Under the pieces are notes generated by a model. It saw nothing but the letters and a program-made list of their open reading frames with translations, was not told the DNA's origin and did no database searches. A stretch of 64,000 bases of DNA, taken from Paenibacillus sp. OVF10 (GTDB lineage: Bacteria; Bacillota; Bacilli; Paenibacillales; Paenibacillaceae). The translations under genes and the position numbers were made by a program. The stretch spans positions 2,046,001 through 2,110,000 of the forward strand of contig CP094668.1 in assembly GCA_022836915.1 (NCBI GenBank). Direction: 5' to 3'. Below are positions 28,563 through 38,683 of the stretch, in pieces (position 1 is the first letter of the stretch; each line of letters opens with the position of its first letter).

Positions 28563-28970
28563 ATGTTGGATGCGTCAAGAGTAATTCTCGGTACCCATGG
28601 TCAGTTGCATATCGATGGTGTGTGGCAGACAAACATTAACAAGTTGGAAGCGAGTGTGGAGATTGAAAAGCGTGAGCTGAATCTGGTTGGTAACGACTGG
28701 AAAGTACACAAAAATGGCGCGAAAAAAGGAACAGGCACGATGACGGGCTACAAAGTCACTTCCGATATGATCCTGCGCGGCTTCACCAAATTCGAGATCA
28801 TTTCGAAACTGAACGATCCTGAATCGTATGGACACGAGAGTGTTCTGCTGAAAGGTTGCATGGTGGACAAAATCCAGCTTGCCAACTGGACAGCGGGTGA
28901 GGAAGTACCGGAGGAAACGGGCTTTACATTTGAAGGATTTGAGTTGCTGAATCCGATTGTGGCGAACTAA
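28563..28970 (+). CDS. xkdM: Tail module 1: tail tube protein, XkdM-like
   Basis: Tube subunit of 135 residues that forms the inner rigid tube pushed out when the sheath contracts. It follows the sheath gene as in PBSX and has the family's beta-rich pattern: GQLHIDGVWQTNINKLEASV, KKGTGTMTGYKVTSDM and a C-terminal ETGFTFEGFELL. Excellent ribosome site (AAGGAGGAAAATAT) before ATG 28563, as expected for a high-copy structural protein. The frame is intact. Confidence 0.9.
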   Translation: MLDASRVILGTHGQLHIDGVWQTNINKLEASVEIEKRELNLVGNDWKVHKNGAKKGTGTMTGYKVTSDMILRGFTKFEIISKLNDPESYGHESVLLKGCMVDKIQLANWTAGEEVPEETGFTFEGFELLNPIVAN

Positions 28971-29051
28971 GCTTTGAAATAGGCACATGATTGGACTAGT
29001 TTGCTCAAGCGTGATTGCATAGTTACTTCATATAGTATGAACACCAATGCA

Positions 29052-29070
29052 GGCCGAGATGATCTCGGTC
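29052..29070 (+). terminator. Hairpin between tube and chaperone genes, possible partial terminator
   Basis: GGCCGAGA-TGA-TCTCGGTC followed by TCTTTGTTG. The weak T tract suggests partial termination that would lower expression of genes after the abundant tube. Confidence 0.45.
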
Positions 29071-29143
29071 TCTTTGTTGTCTCTACAGGCTTGGAATTTG
29101 GCATAGATGAACCCATTAGTGAACAAGAAGGAGATAACGCCCA

Positions 29144-29735
29144 ATGAGTATGAATGAAAATATGTCCGAAGAACAGATTTTGGATCAGTTGTTTGAAGCT
29201 GCAGAACGTTTGCCAGAGGAGAATGTGCGCATTCAGCGTCTGGATCTGCTGTTGACCTTGCGTGGACTGACGTCTTCCAAAGTGGATCACATTCGCGAAC
29301 GCTGTACGATTCGAAAAACGACCAAAGGCCGCACCGAGGAAAAGGTGGATACCGAAACATTTAACGCGCTGCTCATTTCCGAAGCAACGGTGAAATTGAA
29401 AGTCCGCAGCCTTGAATTGTCCGGCTGGGGTGACACACGCATTACCGGCCGCATGAAGTTGTCCGGTGGCGAACAGGCAGTACGTCGTATGTTGCTGGCT
29501 GGTGAATTGGATGCCGTAGGTGATAAAGTGCTGGAGCTGTCCGGCTTTGGTGTGGAGATTGAAGACCTAAAAACTGATTCACTCCGGCGGGATGACCACG
29601 TTCCTGTATCACATGTGGGTGCGTCATCATCTCCGGCCCGGAGAGTTCTGGTCTTTGCCACGCGGGGAGCGCTCGCTGTTGATTGCGTTCTCGGAAGAAG
29701 AGATGGCAGCAATAACCTCGCAAATGAATCGATAA
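29144..29735 (+). CDS. xkdN: Tail module 1: tail assembly chaperone, XkdN-like (frameshift region)
   Basis: Chaperone that coats the tape measure during tail assembly. ATG 29144 has AAGGAGATAACG upstream. The short form would end at ...EDLKN (about 144 residues) and a -1 slip would extend it with LIHSGGMTTFLYHMWVRHHL to 29735 (about 197 residues). The present sequence has CTAAAAAC at 29567-29574, one A fewer than the module 2 slippery site. With six A's it would read A AAA AAC TGA, matching module 2. As given, the zero frame runs on into a nonsense tail, so I infer a missing base on top of a programmed frameshift. Confidence 0.75.
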
Positions 29736-29759
29736 CAATATAGGGCAGGAGGTGAAAAA

Positions 29760-31509
29760 ATGGCAGAAATGATTGTAGGTTTATCCAAATCCAATGCGGA
29801 AATGCGGACAACCCTTCGTTATCTGGATCAGATTCAGCGTTCCACGGAACGTCTGGGTAGAGTTCGTTATCAGAGTCTGATCAAGGTGAATAATGAACTG
29901 AGAACGACTGGACGCAGGTTAGAGCATATTTATAGTATGGCTGTGCGAATCAGCAGGCTGCGAATCACACCAACGATTGGGTTGATTGATAAGCTGAGTC
30001 CGGCACTGGATCGCGCATGGGTTAAACTGAATAGATTCAGGGACCAGATGGTTACGGCTTCGGGAACAGTATCTCTTGAGGTTCGGCAGAAGATCGAAGT
30101 TGCGATGGGTAAAGGAGGAGCTTCGGGTCCGACTATGGCTGTCGTGATTCAAAACAATAAAAATATCACTAATGCTACGAAGGAAGAAGAAACAAAAGGC
30201 TTTTGGGAAAAAGTTTCTGGTGTAGCTGAAATCATTAACAATATTAACGATGCAATTGATAACATCATTGATAAAGTTGGTAAATTTATAAATTTGTTCA
30301 AAAAGAAAAAGAAGAAAGTCCTGCACCAGATCCAACCAGAAGTCCAGCATCCAAATGCTGCTGTTGCACAGGTGGAAAGATGGGCAAAAACCGCAGGGTT
30401 CGTTCACCGAATGCGGATGGTGGTGGATCAGATCGTGGAAGACGAAATTACCGTAGCGGTAGAAGGTCTAGTAATCGTTCGAACCGGGGCCCATCACCAG
30501 TACCCAATCCTGTACCTGATACTCCAACTCCTCCGGCTGATCGCAACCGTAATAGGGGAGGCGGTAGAAGAATACGAGGAAGCGGTAGATTAGGATTTGC
30601 GGATGGTGGATTGGGATCTTTAACCGACATGCTGGCTGGTAATGGATTGATGGATAATTTAAGTAGTGGCTTTGCCAAAGGGGCAAAAAGGTTACTTGGG
30701 CCCATCAGCATGCTTGCTGATGTGGCAAATGTAGCGACAGCACCACCGGAAGAACGTGGCCGAGCTGTAGGTTCTATGATTGGCGGCACAGCAGGTACAG
30801 CGATTGGTAGCGCCATCGGTAGCGTTCTTTTGCCTGGCATCGGGACATGGGTTGGTGGTGCAGTAGGTGGTTGGGCCGGAAGTGCAGCAGGCGGTTGGAT
30901 TGGAGATAAAGCGAAGGATATTGGAAACTTTATGTCTAGTGCTACCGAGGGTGTAGGGGATGCATTGTCGGGTGCAGCTGATTATGTCTCTGAGAAAACA
31001 AAAAAATCACCGATGGCATATCCGGCTTTTTCGGTTTTGGTTCTAAAAAAGAAGAAAAGACAGTCTCGGTCGCAACGGTGGCTTCACCGCCTTCCGTACC
31101 CGCTGTTTCGCAGATGGCACCTGCCTATATGCCACCGGCACTGACCATGACAGGCCCAACTGCATATATGAACAGCAAGGTCGGTCAACCTACATCTGCT
31201 GGTTTCATGGGAACAAGCATGATGCAGAACCAAGCGATGGCGCTTGGTAACGGTGCGCAGGCGAATGGGAAATCGTCCACGATGACGGTACAGATATCTG
31301 AAGACCAGATGAGCAGTCTGTCCGGCTACCTGAAGGATTTCAAAACCGAAACTACCAATCAGATTGCGATCAATATTCCACCAGGTGCGGTGCAGGTGAC
31401 TGTGCGTGAAAATGCGATTGATTACGATGCTGTCTCCAGACAGGTCGGACAACGGATTACGGGCGAGTTCCGCCGTGCGATGGAAAACCGAAAAACGATT
31501 ATGGCCTAA
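29760..31509 (+). CDS. Tail module 1: tape measure protein (two frameshifts)
   Basis: Sets tail length and leaves through the tube. ATG 29760 follows AGGAGGTG. The N-terminal half is helical. The frame breaks in the A-rich run 30299-30318 and the A7 run at 31001-31008. Adding a base at each gives 583 residues. After the first break the protein has a cluster KCCCCTGGK and an Arg/Gly/Pro-rich linker. A glycine-rich hydrophobic stretch follows (GSMIGGTAGTAIGSAIGSVL and GTWVGGAVGGWAG), resembling glycine-zipper membrane segments. The C-terminal part ends MENRKTIMA. It is unrelated in sequence to the module 2 tape measure. Confidence 0.75.
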
Positions 31510-31527
31510 GCAGAAAGGAGGCCGTGT

Positions 31528-32191
31528 ATGTCTGTACTTATAGATGAAGTAGGTCCTAACAAAATGGCATTTACGCTGAAGGATGGTGGCACTTCATTTC
31601 AATTCCCGGTGAACCCGGAAGAGGTGAGTATTTCCAGGTCCAAAGGGTACGAAACGATTAATATGCTGGAGCATGGCGAGTTTGATTTTGCGCAGGGGGA
31701 GAAGGTGAAGGAGATCACCTTCTCTTCTTTTTCCAAAAGAGTATGATGCGTCCTACTGCATGTACAAAGAAAATTTGCCTGATCCGCGTGTGGCGATGAA
31801 TGTCCTAAACACGTTTCTGATCTCCAAAAAGCCGCTGCGCCTCATCATTTCAGAGACGGGCGTGAACGTGCCTGTTTTTATTGTTTCGCTTAATTCGAGC
31901 TTTCGTGGGGGAGACAGGAGATATTTACTTCGACCTGACCTTGCGCACATGGCGGGATTCCAAGGTGGAGAAGGTGGGCTCTGCGGCATCCGCGAGCAAG
32001 TCAGGTTCTCGTACCGATTTGAAAAAAGTAGCAAGACGTACACCGTCAAAGCCGCGGATTCTTTGTCCAAAATAGCTAAGCTTGAACTCGGAAATAGTTC
32101 CAAATGGAACGAGATTTACAAGCTCAATACGAAAATCATTGGCAGTGATCCAAACCGGATCAAGCCGGGGCAAAAGCTGGTGATGCCATGA
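31528..32191 (+). CDS. xkdP: Tail module 1: LysM baseplate-hub protein, XkdP-like (several frameshifts)
   Basis: Starts MSVLIDEVGPNKM after AGAAAGGAGG. It has FQFPVNPEEVSIS typical of XkdP and a C-terminal LysM (TYTVKAADSLSKIAKLELG...IKPGQKLVMP). The frame is disturbed at the T5/C2 runs near 31730, the G5 run near 31908 and near 32033. Repairing these gives about 221 residues, close to the intact 231-residue module 2 homologue. The LysM probably contacts peptidoglycan or organises the hub. It overlaps XkdQ by four bases. Confidence 0.75.
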
Positions 32192-33174
32192 CCTACAAGG
32201 TCATTGTCGATGATAAATATGATATTACCAAGTTGGTTGAGACGATTACGCTGAAGGACTCGCTCGACCAGATTGCCTACCAGGCTAACATCCGGCTGGC
32301 GGTGTATGCGTCTTCCGGTCTGCCTTCGATCTCACCGGGCATGGTAGTGCGGATTAGCGGGGTTCCTTTTGGCGAAAAATCAATGGTTCACTTGCTGCAT
32401 CCTGCGGTCATCTGGGAGGTGGAAAGCTCAAACAGCGGCACCAAGCGACTGTCCATCACGGTGTACGACCGGATGATCTATCTGGAAAAATCGGAGGACG
32501 AGTTCCTGCTGCCGAAGGATCAGACCGCTACGCAACGACTCAAAACCTACGCCAAAGAGTGGAAGATTCCATACGGCACGCTGCCGGATACCAAGACAAA
32601 GCTGGGCAAAGCCGTCTATCGGTCACAGACGATTTTCTCGATGATGTTTGCCGATCTGAAGGAAACGGCCAAGTCCGGCGGGGACATGTATCATCCACGG
32701 ATGACACCCGGCGGCTTGCAGCTCTTCCAGGTGGGAAGTAATGCGAAGGTGTATGAGCTGGATCAGCTGATTGATCTGACCCAGATGCGTACGCTCGAAG
32801 GAGCGGTCACCAAAGTGAAAGTCATGGCAGCGTCGGAGTCTACGAGTGGCAAGGAGGTCCCTTCCAAAGTGCTCGCGATTGAGCAGAATGGTGTGGAAGA
32901 ACTGGGCACATTGCAAAAGCTGATCGAGGATGATCAGGTGAAAACAGCCGCCGCCGCGAAGAAGCTGGCAAAAAGCAAGCTGACAGGTATTCAGGAGACG
33001 TTTACAATCTCCGCTCCGGATATCAATACGATTCGCGCCGGGGACGCAGTGTTGTTGAAAGGACTGAAGCTAATCGTCATGTCGGTTAGCCGTGATCTGT
33101 CTGCCGGACCTGGAACGATGACGTTGGAACTGGGGACGGCTGAGCTGGTGAAAAGGAGGGTTTACCTTGAATAA
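32188..33174 (+). CDS. xkdQ: Tail module 1: XkdQ-like hub protein
   Basis: Intact 328-residue protein starting in the stop of the LysM gene. Pattern of the XkdQ/YqbQ hub family: a phage late-control-like N-terminus (VIVDDKYDITKLVETITLKD), GMVVRISG..., and a central LPKDQTATQRLKTYAKEW. The C-terminus reads TISAPDINTIRAGDAVLLKG. It likely forms the central spike-bearing hub of the baseplate. Its stop overlaps the TTG start of XkdR. Confidence 0.82.
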   Translation: MTYKVIVDDKYDITKLVETITLKDSLDQIAYQANIRLAVYASSGLPSISPGMVVRISGVPFGEKSMVHLLHPAVIWEVESSNSGTKRLSITVYDRMIYLEKSEDEFLLPKDQTATQRLKTYAKEWKIPYGTLPDTKTKLGKAVYRSQTIFSMMFADLKETAKSGGDMYHPRMTPGGLQLFQVGSNAKVYELDQLIDLTQMRTLEGAVTKVKVMAASESTSGKEVPSKVLAIEQNGVEELGTLQKLIEDDQVKTAAAAKKLAKSKLTGIQETFTISAPDINTIRAGDAVLLKGLKLIVMSVSRDLSAGPGTMTLELGTAELVKRRVYLE

Positions 33175-33576
33175 AGATGATCCGTATGGGCATTTTGCCG
33201 ACGTCATGCGGGGGCGATGAGTACACATTCTCGTCAGGCCGTGAGCGGTCTGGGAGCAGTGTTGGGTACGATGACATCGTCCGGCGTGAAGCTGGATGAT
33301 TTCAAGCACGAAGTGCAGGATTATCTCGTGGCCGAGTTGCCGGGCACGCTTGGACTACCGGAGCGCGAGGCTGCTGGCGCGATTTCCGGTATATCTGACG
33401 TGGCAAACGGCGGAACGACGGGCACGGGACGGTTTCTTTTGCAAGAAGAGGAAGTGGAAGAAGCGGTGTGGTCTCTTAGTAAGGGATTAAAAGCGGGAGA
33501 TCGCGTGCTGGCGATGCGCGTGAATGGCGGTAACGACATTGTGGTGCTGTGTAAGGTGGTGAGTGCGCATGCCTAG
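33167..33576 (+). CDS. xkdR: Tail module 1: XkdR-like baseplate protein (one frameshift)
   Basis: I place the start at TTG 33167 (AAAGGAGG seven bases before) giving LNKDDPYGHFADVMRG, the expected N-terminus for this slot. The frame breaks at the G5 run near 33210 and one G joins it to AMSTHSRQAVSGLGAV. The C-terminal half (LQEEEVEEAVWSLSKGLKAG, RVLAMRVNGGNDIVVLCKV) matches the short DUF2577-like protein of module 2. Probable hub or baseplate component. Confidence 0.65.
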
Positions 33577-34024
33577 TTTGTTCCCGGAAACGGGTGTGGT
33601 CTGGGGAGATGAGGAGGATCTGTCGGGGGCGGCTTCGGAAGAGGTGCGCTTCGGACGGAGCTGGCGATTTGATTACGATACAGGAGATTTTGTGCTGACC
33701 CCAAGTGGCAAAGTAGCCGCGGCGGATGCACATGAAGCCTGGGTGCAGTGGTGTATTAAGGCCGTGAAAACGCCGCGGTACAGACATGTGATTTACTCCC
33801 GGAACTACGGTTCGGAGCTGGAGGATCTGGTGGGTCAGGGTGACAGTCGGGGTGTGATGGAAAGTGAGATTACCCGGATGGTGACGGAGACGTTACTGGC
33901 TGATCCACGCACGGATTCGGTAGACCAGTTCACGTTCGATTGGAATCGGGAACAGTGCATGTTTTCATGTCGGGTGGCGAGTGTGCAGGAAGAGATGTTT
34001 ATTCTGGAAAGTGAGGTGATCTGA
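33569..34024 (+). CDS. xkdS: Tail module 1: XkdS-like wedge protein (gp25/DUF2634 type)
   Basis: About 151 residues starting MPSLFPETG. It has the gp25-like pattern: WRFDYDTGDFVLTPSGKV, AHEAWVQWCIKAV, and YRHVIYSRNYGSELEDL, followed by a C-terminal beta sheet. In contractile tails gp25 homologues start sheath assembly on the baseplate wedge. Intact. Overlaps the end of XkdR by eight bases and is followed by XkdT after four bases. Confidence 0.8.
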   Translation: MPSLFPETGVVWGDEEDLSGAASEEVRFGRSWRFDYDTGDFVLTPSGKVAAADAHEAWVQWCIKAVKTPRYRHVIYSRNYGSELEDLVGQGDSRGVMESEITRMVTETLLADPRTDSVDQFTFDWNREQCMFSCRVASVQEEMFILESEVI

Positions 34025-34028
34025 CGGG

Positions 34029-35168
34029 ATGGCTGAGATTCCGCGTTATTTGGAGGACCAGACGGAGGAACAGATTATGCAGCGCATGCTGGATCGTCTG
34101 CCCGCGGATCTGGATAAGTCGGAGGGTTCGTTCTTGTGGGATGCGGAGGCTCCGGTTGCGTTTATGCTGTCTGAGGCAGCTTTGTGGGCGCAGGAATTAT
34201 TGCGGCGGGGGTTTGCCAGTACGGCTGCAAGCAGTGATCCGAATTTTCGTTCGGAAGAGCTGGATCTGCGGGCAGGGGAGCATGGCATTACGCGGCGGGC
34301 TGCGGTGGCGGCACAGGGTGCGGTGAGGTTAATGGGTACTCCGGGTAAAGTGGTGCCTGCGGGTACGGTCGTAGCTACGCTCGCGGATGAAGTATCTGCT
34401 GAGGCTTCGCTCGAATATGAGACGGTGGGCCGTGTGGAACTGGATGCTGAGGGCTCCGGGGTGGTAGGCGTGCGAGCGCTTGTTGCCGGAAAAGAAAGCA
34501 ATGTACCTACGGGCACCGTAACTGTGCTGTCTACACCTGTAAGTGGCGTGACTTCTGTCACGAACGTTGAGGTGATTAAAGGCGGTGCAGATATTGAGGC
34601 AGATATGGCATTGCTGGAACGCTTTTATGCCAAAGTCCGCAACCAAGGGACAAGCGGCAACAAGTCGCAATATGTGCAATGGGCCAGTGAGGTACCAGGT
34701 GTGGGTGCAACGCGTGTGATCCCGTTGTGGCAGGGGCCGGGCACGGTGGGATTGTATCTGCTAGATACGGACAAACGTGCGGCGGGTACCGATCTGGTGG
34801 CGGCCGTGCAGAAGTACGTTGACCCAACGCAGGATGGACAAGGTGAAGGTGTTGCGCCCGCGGGGCCAGTGGTGTCCGTTATGCCAGCCGAGGAAGTGCC
34901 GATGGACATTCAGGTGAAGCTGACGCTGGCAAGTGATGCGACACTCGCTGATGTACGGGCATTAATCGAACGCGGGGTGACCGCGTATCTGAAACAGTTG
35001 GCTTTTGCCGATCCACTTGTGCGTTACACCCGCATTGCCGCGATTCTGCTGGACATTCCGCCGATTATCGACTATTCGGACCTGACCGTGAACGGTGTGA
35101 GCGACCAGAATATTGAGATGACCGCGAGTCAGGTCGCCGTGCTGGGGACGGTGGAAGTGTATGAGTAG
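34029..35168 (+). CDS. xkdT: Tail module 1: baseplate J-like protein, XkdT
   Basis: Intact 379-residue baseplate wedge protein. The N-terminal EEQIMQRMLDRLPADLDKSE resembles the start of the module 2 copy. The core has the Baseplate_J pattern with VIKGGADIEADMALLERFYA, SGNKSQYVQWASEVPGVGAT and the QDGQGEGVAPAGPVVSV segment. The C-terminus reads LDIPPIIDYSDLTVNG. Its GC-rich codon use matches the genes around it. It builds the ring that opens on contraction. Confidence 0.92.
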   Translation: MAEIPRYLEDQTEEQIMQRMLDRLPADLDKSEGSFLWDAEAPVAFMLSEAALWAQELLRRGFASTAASSDPNFRSEELDLRAGEHGITRRAAVAAQGAVRLMGTPGKVVPAGTVVATLADEVSAEASLEYETVGRVELDAEGSGVVGVRALVAGKESNVPTGTVTVLSTPVSGVTSVTNVEVIKGGADIEADMALLERFYAKVRNQGTSGNKSQYVQWASEVPGVGATRVIPLWQGPGTVGLYLLDTDKRAAGTDLVAAVQKYVDPTQDGQGEGVAPAGPVVSVMPAEEVPMDIQVKLTLASDATLADVRALIERGVTAYLKQLAFADPLVRYTRIAAILLDIPPIIDYSDLTVNGVSDQNIEMTASQVAVLGTVEVYE

Positions 35169-35305
35169 TGTTGGGCGGATGGTGGACGAGGAAGCGAATT
35201 TGGAGTGCGGAGGCCTAGGGAGATTGGGAGAAGTACGCCGATCCGGATTGGATCTGGTAAGCGAGACGCTCCATGTTGATGTGCAAGGAAGGGAGGGGAC
35301 AGGGC

Positions 35306-35896
35306 ATGAGTGCTCCTTCTACTGTAGATGTTGGACTGACGAGTGAGAAAGGGCGGGAGTTGTTCTCGTATTTGCCAAGGTATTATGAGACTTCGCGCGT
35401 GATGCAAGCCGATATGCAGGCTAAAGGCACCGAGATGGATCTGCTGTATCAGGCGCTGGATGAGACATTGGAGCAGTTTTTTGTCCGTACAGCGACGTGG
35501 GGGCTGGACTTCTGGGAGCAGGAGCTGGGTATTGAGACGGATCGTCTCAAACCCGTGGAACAAAGGCGTGCCGTGGTGGAGTCGAAACTGCGTGGGGCCG
35601 GGAAGTTTTCTGGCAGGCTGGTGGCGAACGTGGCTGAGGCGTATGCCGGGGGCAAGGTGGATGTATCGTTTCAGCCGGAAGCGTGGAGTTTTACGGTGAG
35701 CTTTGTGGATACGATGGGCATCCCGCCCAATATCGATGATCTCAAACGAGCGATTGAAGAATTGAAACCGGCCCATATGGCCGTGGAATATGAGTATCGC
35801 TATCTGGTCTGGGATGATCTGGACAAGAAGCAGAAAACATGGGATGAACTGGACGCCGCGTCCTTGACGTGGAATGAACTGGAGGTGTGGGCGTAA
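35306..35896 (+). CDS. xkdU: Tail module 1: XkdU-like protein (DUF2313 type)
   Basis: 196 residues from ATG 35306 (GGGAGGGG upstream). Features are LFSYLPRYYETSRVMQADMQ, an EQFFVRTATWGLDFWEQELG block, and IDDLKRAIEELKPAHMAVEY near the end, as in the YmfQ/XkdU family that joins baseplate and fibres. The 137 bases between XkdT and this start hold no gene. Its stop overlaps the fibre start by one base. Confidence 0.85.
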   Translation: MSAPSTVDVGLTSEKGRELFSYLPRYYETSRVMQADMQAKGTEMDLLYQALDETLEQFFVRTATWGLDFWEQELGIETDRLKPVEQRRAVVESKLRGAGKFSGRLVANVAEAYAGGKVDVSFQPEAWSFTVSFVDTMGIPPNIDDLKRAIEELKPAHMAVEYEYRYLVWDDLDKKQKTWDELDAASLTWNELEVWA

Positions 35897-37435
35897 TGCC
35901 AAAAGAAACAGATCGACTAAAATTGCCTCTTCCCTTGGGGAACGAGAATGTGACCCGAGAGAGTATTAACGGGATTTTTGAAAAGATTGATGCAGGTGTG
36001 GCGACGGAGAAGGAGGTTAGAGATGCCCACGAACTGGCAAGTAGTAAGCAAAATGTCATTAAACTAGCCAACAACTTTGCAGCTCCTGATACAGCTATCA
36101 CAGCTTATCCAGAGGGATATTCCGTTTTCTATGTAGGTGGTGGCACTGGTGGACAAGGAGGGGTATGGAGGACAACTGTAGGAGCAACCGAAGCATTTGG
36201 CTATGTGGAGACAGTACGAGTTGGTACTGGGGGTATCAGACATTCACAGAGATGTATTCGGGTAGCGATACGGCGAATCGTGCCAATAATAAGCAGTACA
36301 AGCGTAATAAAAGGGATAGCAATGCTTCATGGCAGCCGTTTGAACGTGTGCTTGACGTAGATGATTATAATTCATTGGTGACATATTCAGATAACGGATT
36401 TATTAAAAAATCTGTTATCATACCCGCGTCCGCTAATTTAAATAATTACATTGAAGAAGGACGCTTCTACTGCCCTGCAAATGTCACAGTTCAAACTTTG
36501 CTTAACTGTCCGGTTTCGGACGCGTTTTACTTAGATATTGGAAGGCATGCAGGTGTAGTACAAACGTTAACAACGTTCGAACCAGATAATCTTAAAGTTT
36601 ATAAAAGGAATTACTATAATGGTTACTGGGGAGCTTGGGTAAAAGTTCCATCTAGACAAGAATTCGATGCAATACAAAAACACAAGCTAACGCAAGATAA
36701 CGGAAAAAATTTTGTTTTCGAAGGCGACTTAAATAACTTAGTTACAAACGGACAATACAACGGACATGGATTAGTTAATGCTCCACAAAGTGAGATTGCA
36801 GGAACTTGGTGGTATATAGAAGTCCAATGTCATACGAATGACATTGGATATGTATTACAAAGAGCAACGAAGTTAAATAACGGAGTACCTTCTTTTTTCA
36901 AAGAACCAAGGAGAACGGAACATGGTTGCCATGGTCGCCTGACCTTTTTCAATCTGGCGTTGATGCTAAAAATGGTATCGTGGGTGCCATTAACGCCAAG
37001 GGTGGAAGTGCATCCACATCCGATTCATGGGCAACGTTAGCGTCCAAAGTTCAAACAGTTGGCCCGAGGTACGCGTCTGGGGTGGCAACATCGACCGCTT
37101 CAAACCAAAGGATATTATTCAATTTAGAAAGGGGCGGCACTTATTCAACAAGCTATTTTACAGTCAGTGGTTTAAGCTTTAGGCCAAACAGGATTATCGT
37201 AAAGATACCACTTTACACCATGCAACCCTTTTTATACTCGACTACAAGCAGGAATGGAGCAAACGGGTACAATCTTTTTGGATCTATTAACAATACACAG
37301 GCCCAAACAGACCAATATAGAGTGTATGAGCTGACAGGCCAAACCACGTTGCAAAACGCATATGTAAATGATACAGGTTTCCTGCTGCCAGCGATGGATA
37401 TGAATTTAACGCAGGTTGAATGGGAAGCGTTCTGA
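35896..37435 (+). CDS. Tail module 1: tail fibre with pyocin-knob-like domain (two frameshifts)
   Basis: Receptor-binding fibre of about 513 residues after repair. The N-terminus (KETDRLKLPLPLGNENVTRE) attaches to the baseplate. A knob-type domain has KLTQDNGKNFVFEGDLNNLV, GHGLVNAPQSEIAGTWWYIEV and a Trp-rich end. The tip has TVSGLSFRPNRIIVKIP and a closing YRVYELTGQTT...EWEAF. Breaks lie at the G5 run near 36228 and the T6 run near 36893. The middle is AT-richer than the baseplate genes, a usual sign of fibre exchange. The tip resembles the small protein at 49056 in module 2. Confidence 0.78.
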
Positions 37436-37457
37436 GTATAAGAAAGGTGGGGTATAT

Positions 37458-37857
37458 GTGGAAATTGGAGCTAAGATTTACTACGAAAATCAGACGGGAA
37501 ACGTTGTGCTGAATATAGGCGAATTAAGAGGGCATGTATTTGAAACAACGAAAGAACATGATTTTGCATCATACAAAATCTTATCCGAACGCGTGCCTGA
37601 AACTGACGATGTGGTTCAGTTTGAATACGGTGCCTATCGATCAGACTACTTAGAAGGCGGCGTTATTACTCGTATTGACTTGGATACGTTGGAACCTCTT
37701 TTTACGTATCCAGACCCAGTTGATCCAGAGACACCGCAAGAGCCGCGTCTGGCACTGAGTAAACAAGTGGAAACACTGATGCAGGATAATACACTCCTGA
37801 AAGGCTGCATTCACTGATGATGTTATCGCTGAAATAGCGATAGAGGTATATAAATGA
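37458..37857 (+). CDS. Tail module 1: XkdW-like fibre-associated protein (frame disturbed at end)
   Basis: Starts at GTG 37458 behind GAAAGGTGGGG: VEIGAKIYYENQTGNVVLNI, a pattern seen in small proteins after phage fibres. The body contains VPETDDVVQFEYGAYRSDYL. The frame as given stops at 37817, but a shift at 37803 joins it to AFTDDVIAEIAIEVYK, ending at 37857 just before the next gene. The natural-looking tail supports that longer form. Confidence 0.6.
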
Positions 37858-37916
37858 TCCAGCATGTATTATTCTGGCTACTCCTTCGCTTGGAAGGAGG
37901 TGATACCACTGTAGCT

Positions 37917-38041
37917 ATGTTCTTCGCACAACGTATTATTTTCGGCACTACAGAGTATAAGGCGGTACCTGTCTCTCTCTCCGTAAAGAGGTTGACATTA
38001 TTCTGACCGAAAGTGGAGTTGAATTTCTAATTGAGAAGTAA
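37917..38041 (+). CDS. Tail module 1: XkdX-like small protein (one frameshift)
   Basis: About 41 residues: MFFAQRIIFGTTEYKAVPVS, then after a break near 37985 KEVDIILTESGVEFLIEK. Preceded by AAGGAGGTGATACC. Small proteins of this type close fibre operons in Bacillota phages. Start choice is uncertain because the ribosome site is 13 bases from the ATG. Confidence 0.45.
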
Positions 38042-38042
38042 C

Positions 38043-38070
38043 AGGCGTTCCGAAATCGGAGCGCTATTTT
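38043..38070 (+). terminator. Terminator ending tail module 1
   Basis: GCGTTCCG-AAAT-CGGAGCGC stem with TATTTTT. The 29 bases at 38063-38091 recur with one mismatch at the end of module 2 (49665-49693). From 38092 to 38251 I see no gene. Confidence 0.75.
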
Positions 38071-38251
38071 TATGCCCTCTGGAGTGGTCAGGGGCTTTTC
38101 ATATTGAATTAAGGGAGACCAGTAGGTATTGGATTTTGGGTGTAGGTAGTTCGGCGGCGTTTTATTTATAACACGTAAAATCGGATGCTAGTCCGTGTCA
38201 TATAGAACCACTACCTTTTGTCAAAATTTTCAACCCCAAAGGAGGTGAAAC

Positions 38252-38682
38252 ATGGCCACAACCCAACTAACCACAGCCATCGCAAGCACGCTAAGTCAGC
38301 ATTTTCCCAACATACCAATTTCCCCTGCAACCGGTAGCACCAGCCCCGCCTCAGATACCAAAGGCATCACCTACCGCCTGCTGTCCGCTCAACTTACCCG
38401 GGAACGAAGCGATCGCTTCGTGCAATCTCACGCCTTTGAAATCCGGTGGCTCGATCCAAACGATATCCCGGCGAACCTACCGGACGAGCTCTTCGAAGCA
38501 CTGGAAACCATCAACGTGGAAGGCACCCCTATCGCGCAACGGAGATGCGTTGGGAGACGGAGAATGATACTCCGCGAATGCTGGTGTACTATACCATGCG
38601 AACCACCAAAGTGTCGGAGTCCGCCGCTACCATGCAACAACTGGAACAGCGATCTACTGCACTTAAAGCTGCTAAAGAATAA
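38252..38682 (+). CDS. Tail module 2: tail terminator-like protein (one frameshift)
   Basis: First gene of module 2 (about 143 residues), starting MATTQLTTAIASTLSQHFPN behind AAAGGAGGTG. The body has RFVQSHAFEIRWLDPND and, after a break in the C4 run near 38529, RATEMRWETENDTPRMLVYY. The pattern fits the small phage tail-terminator family that stops tail growth. It is single-domain, unlike the two-part protein in the module 1 slot. Confidence 0.65.
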
Positions 38683-38683
38683 C

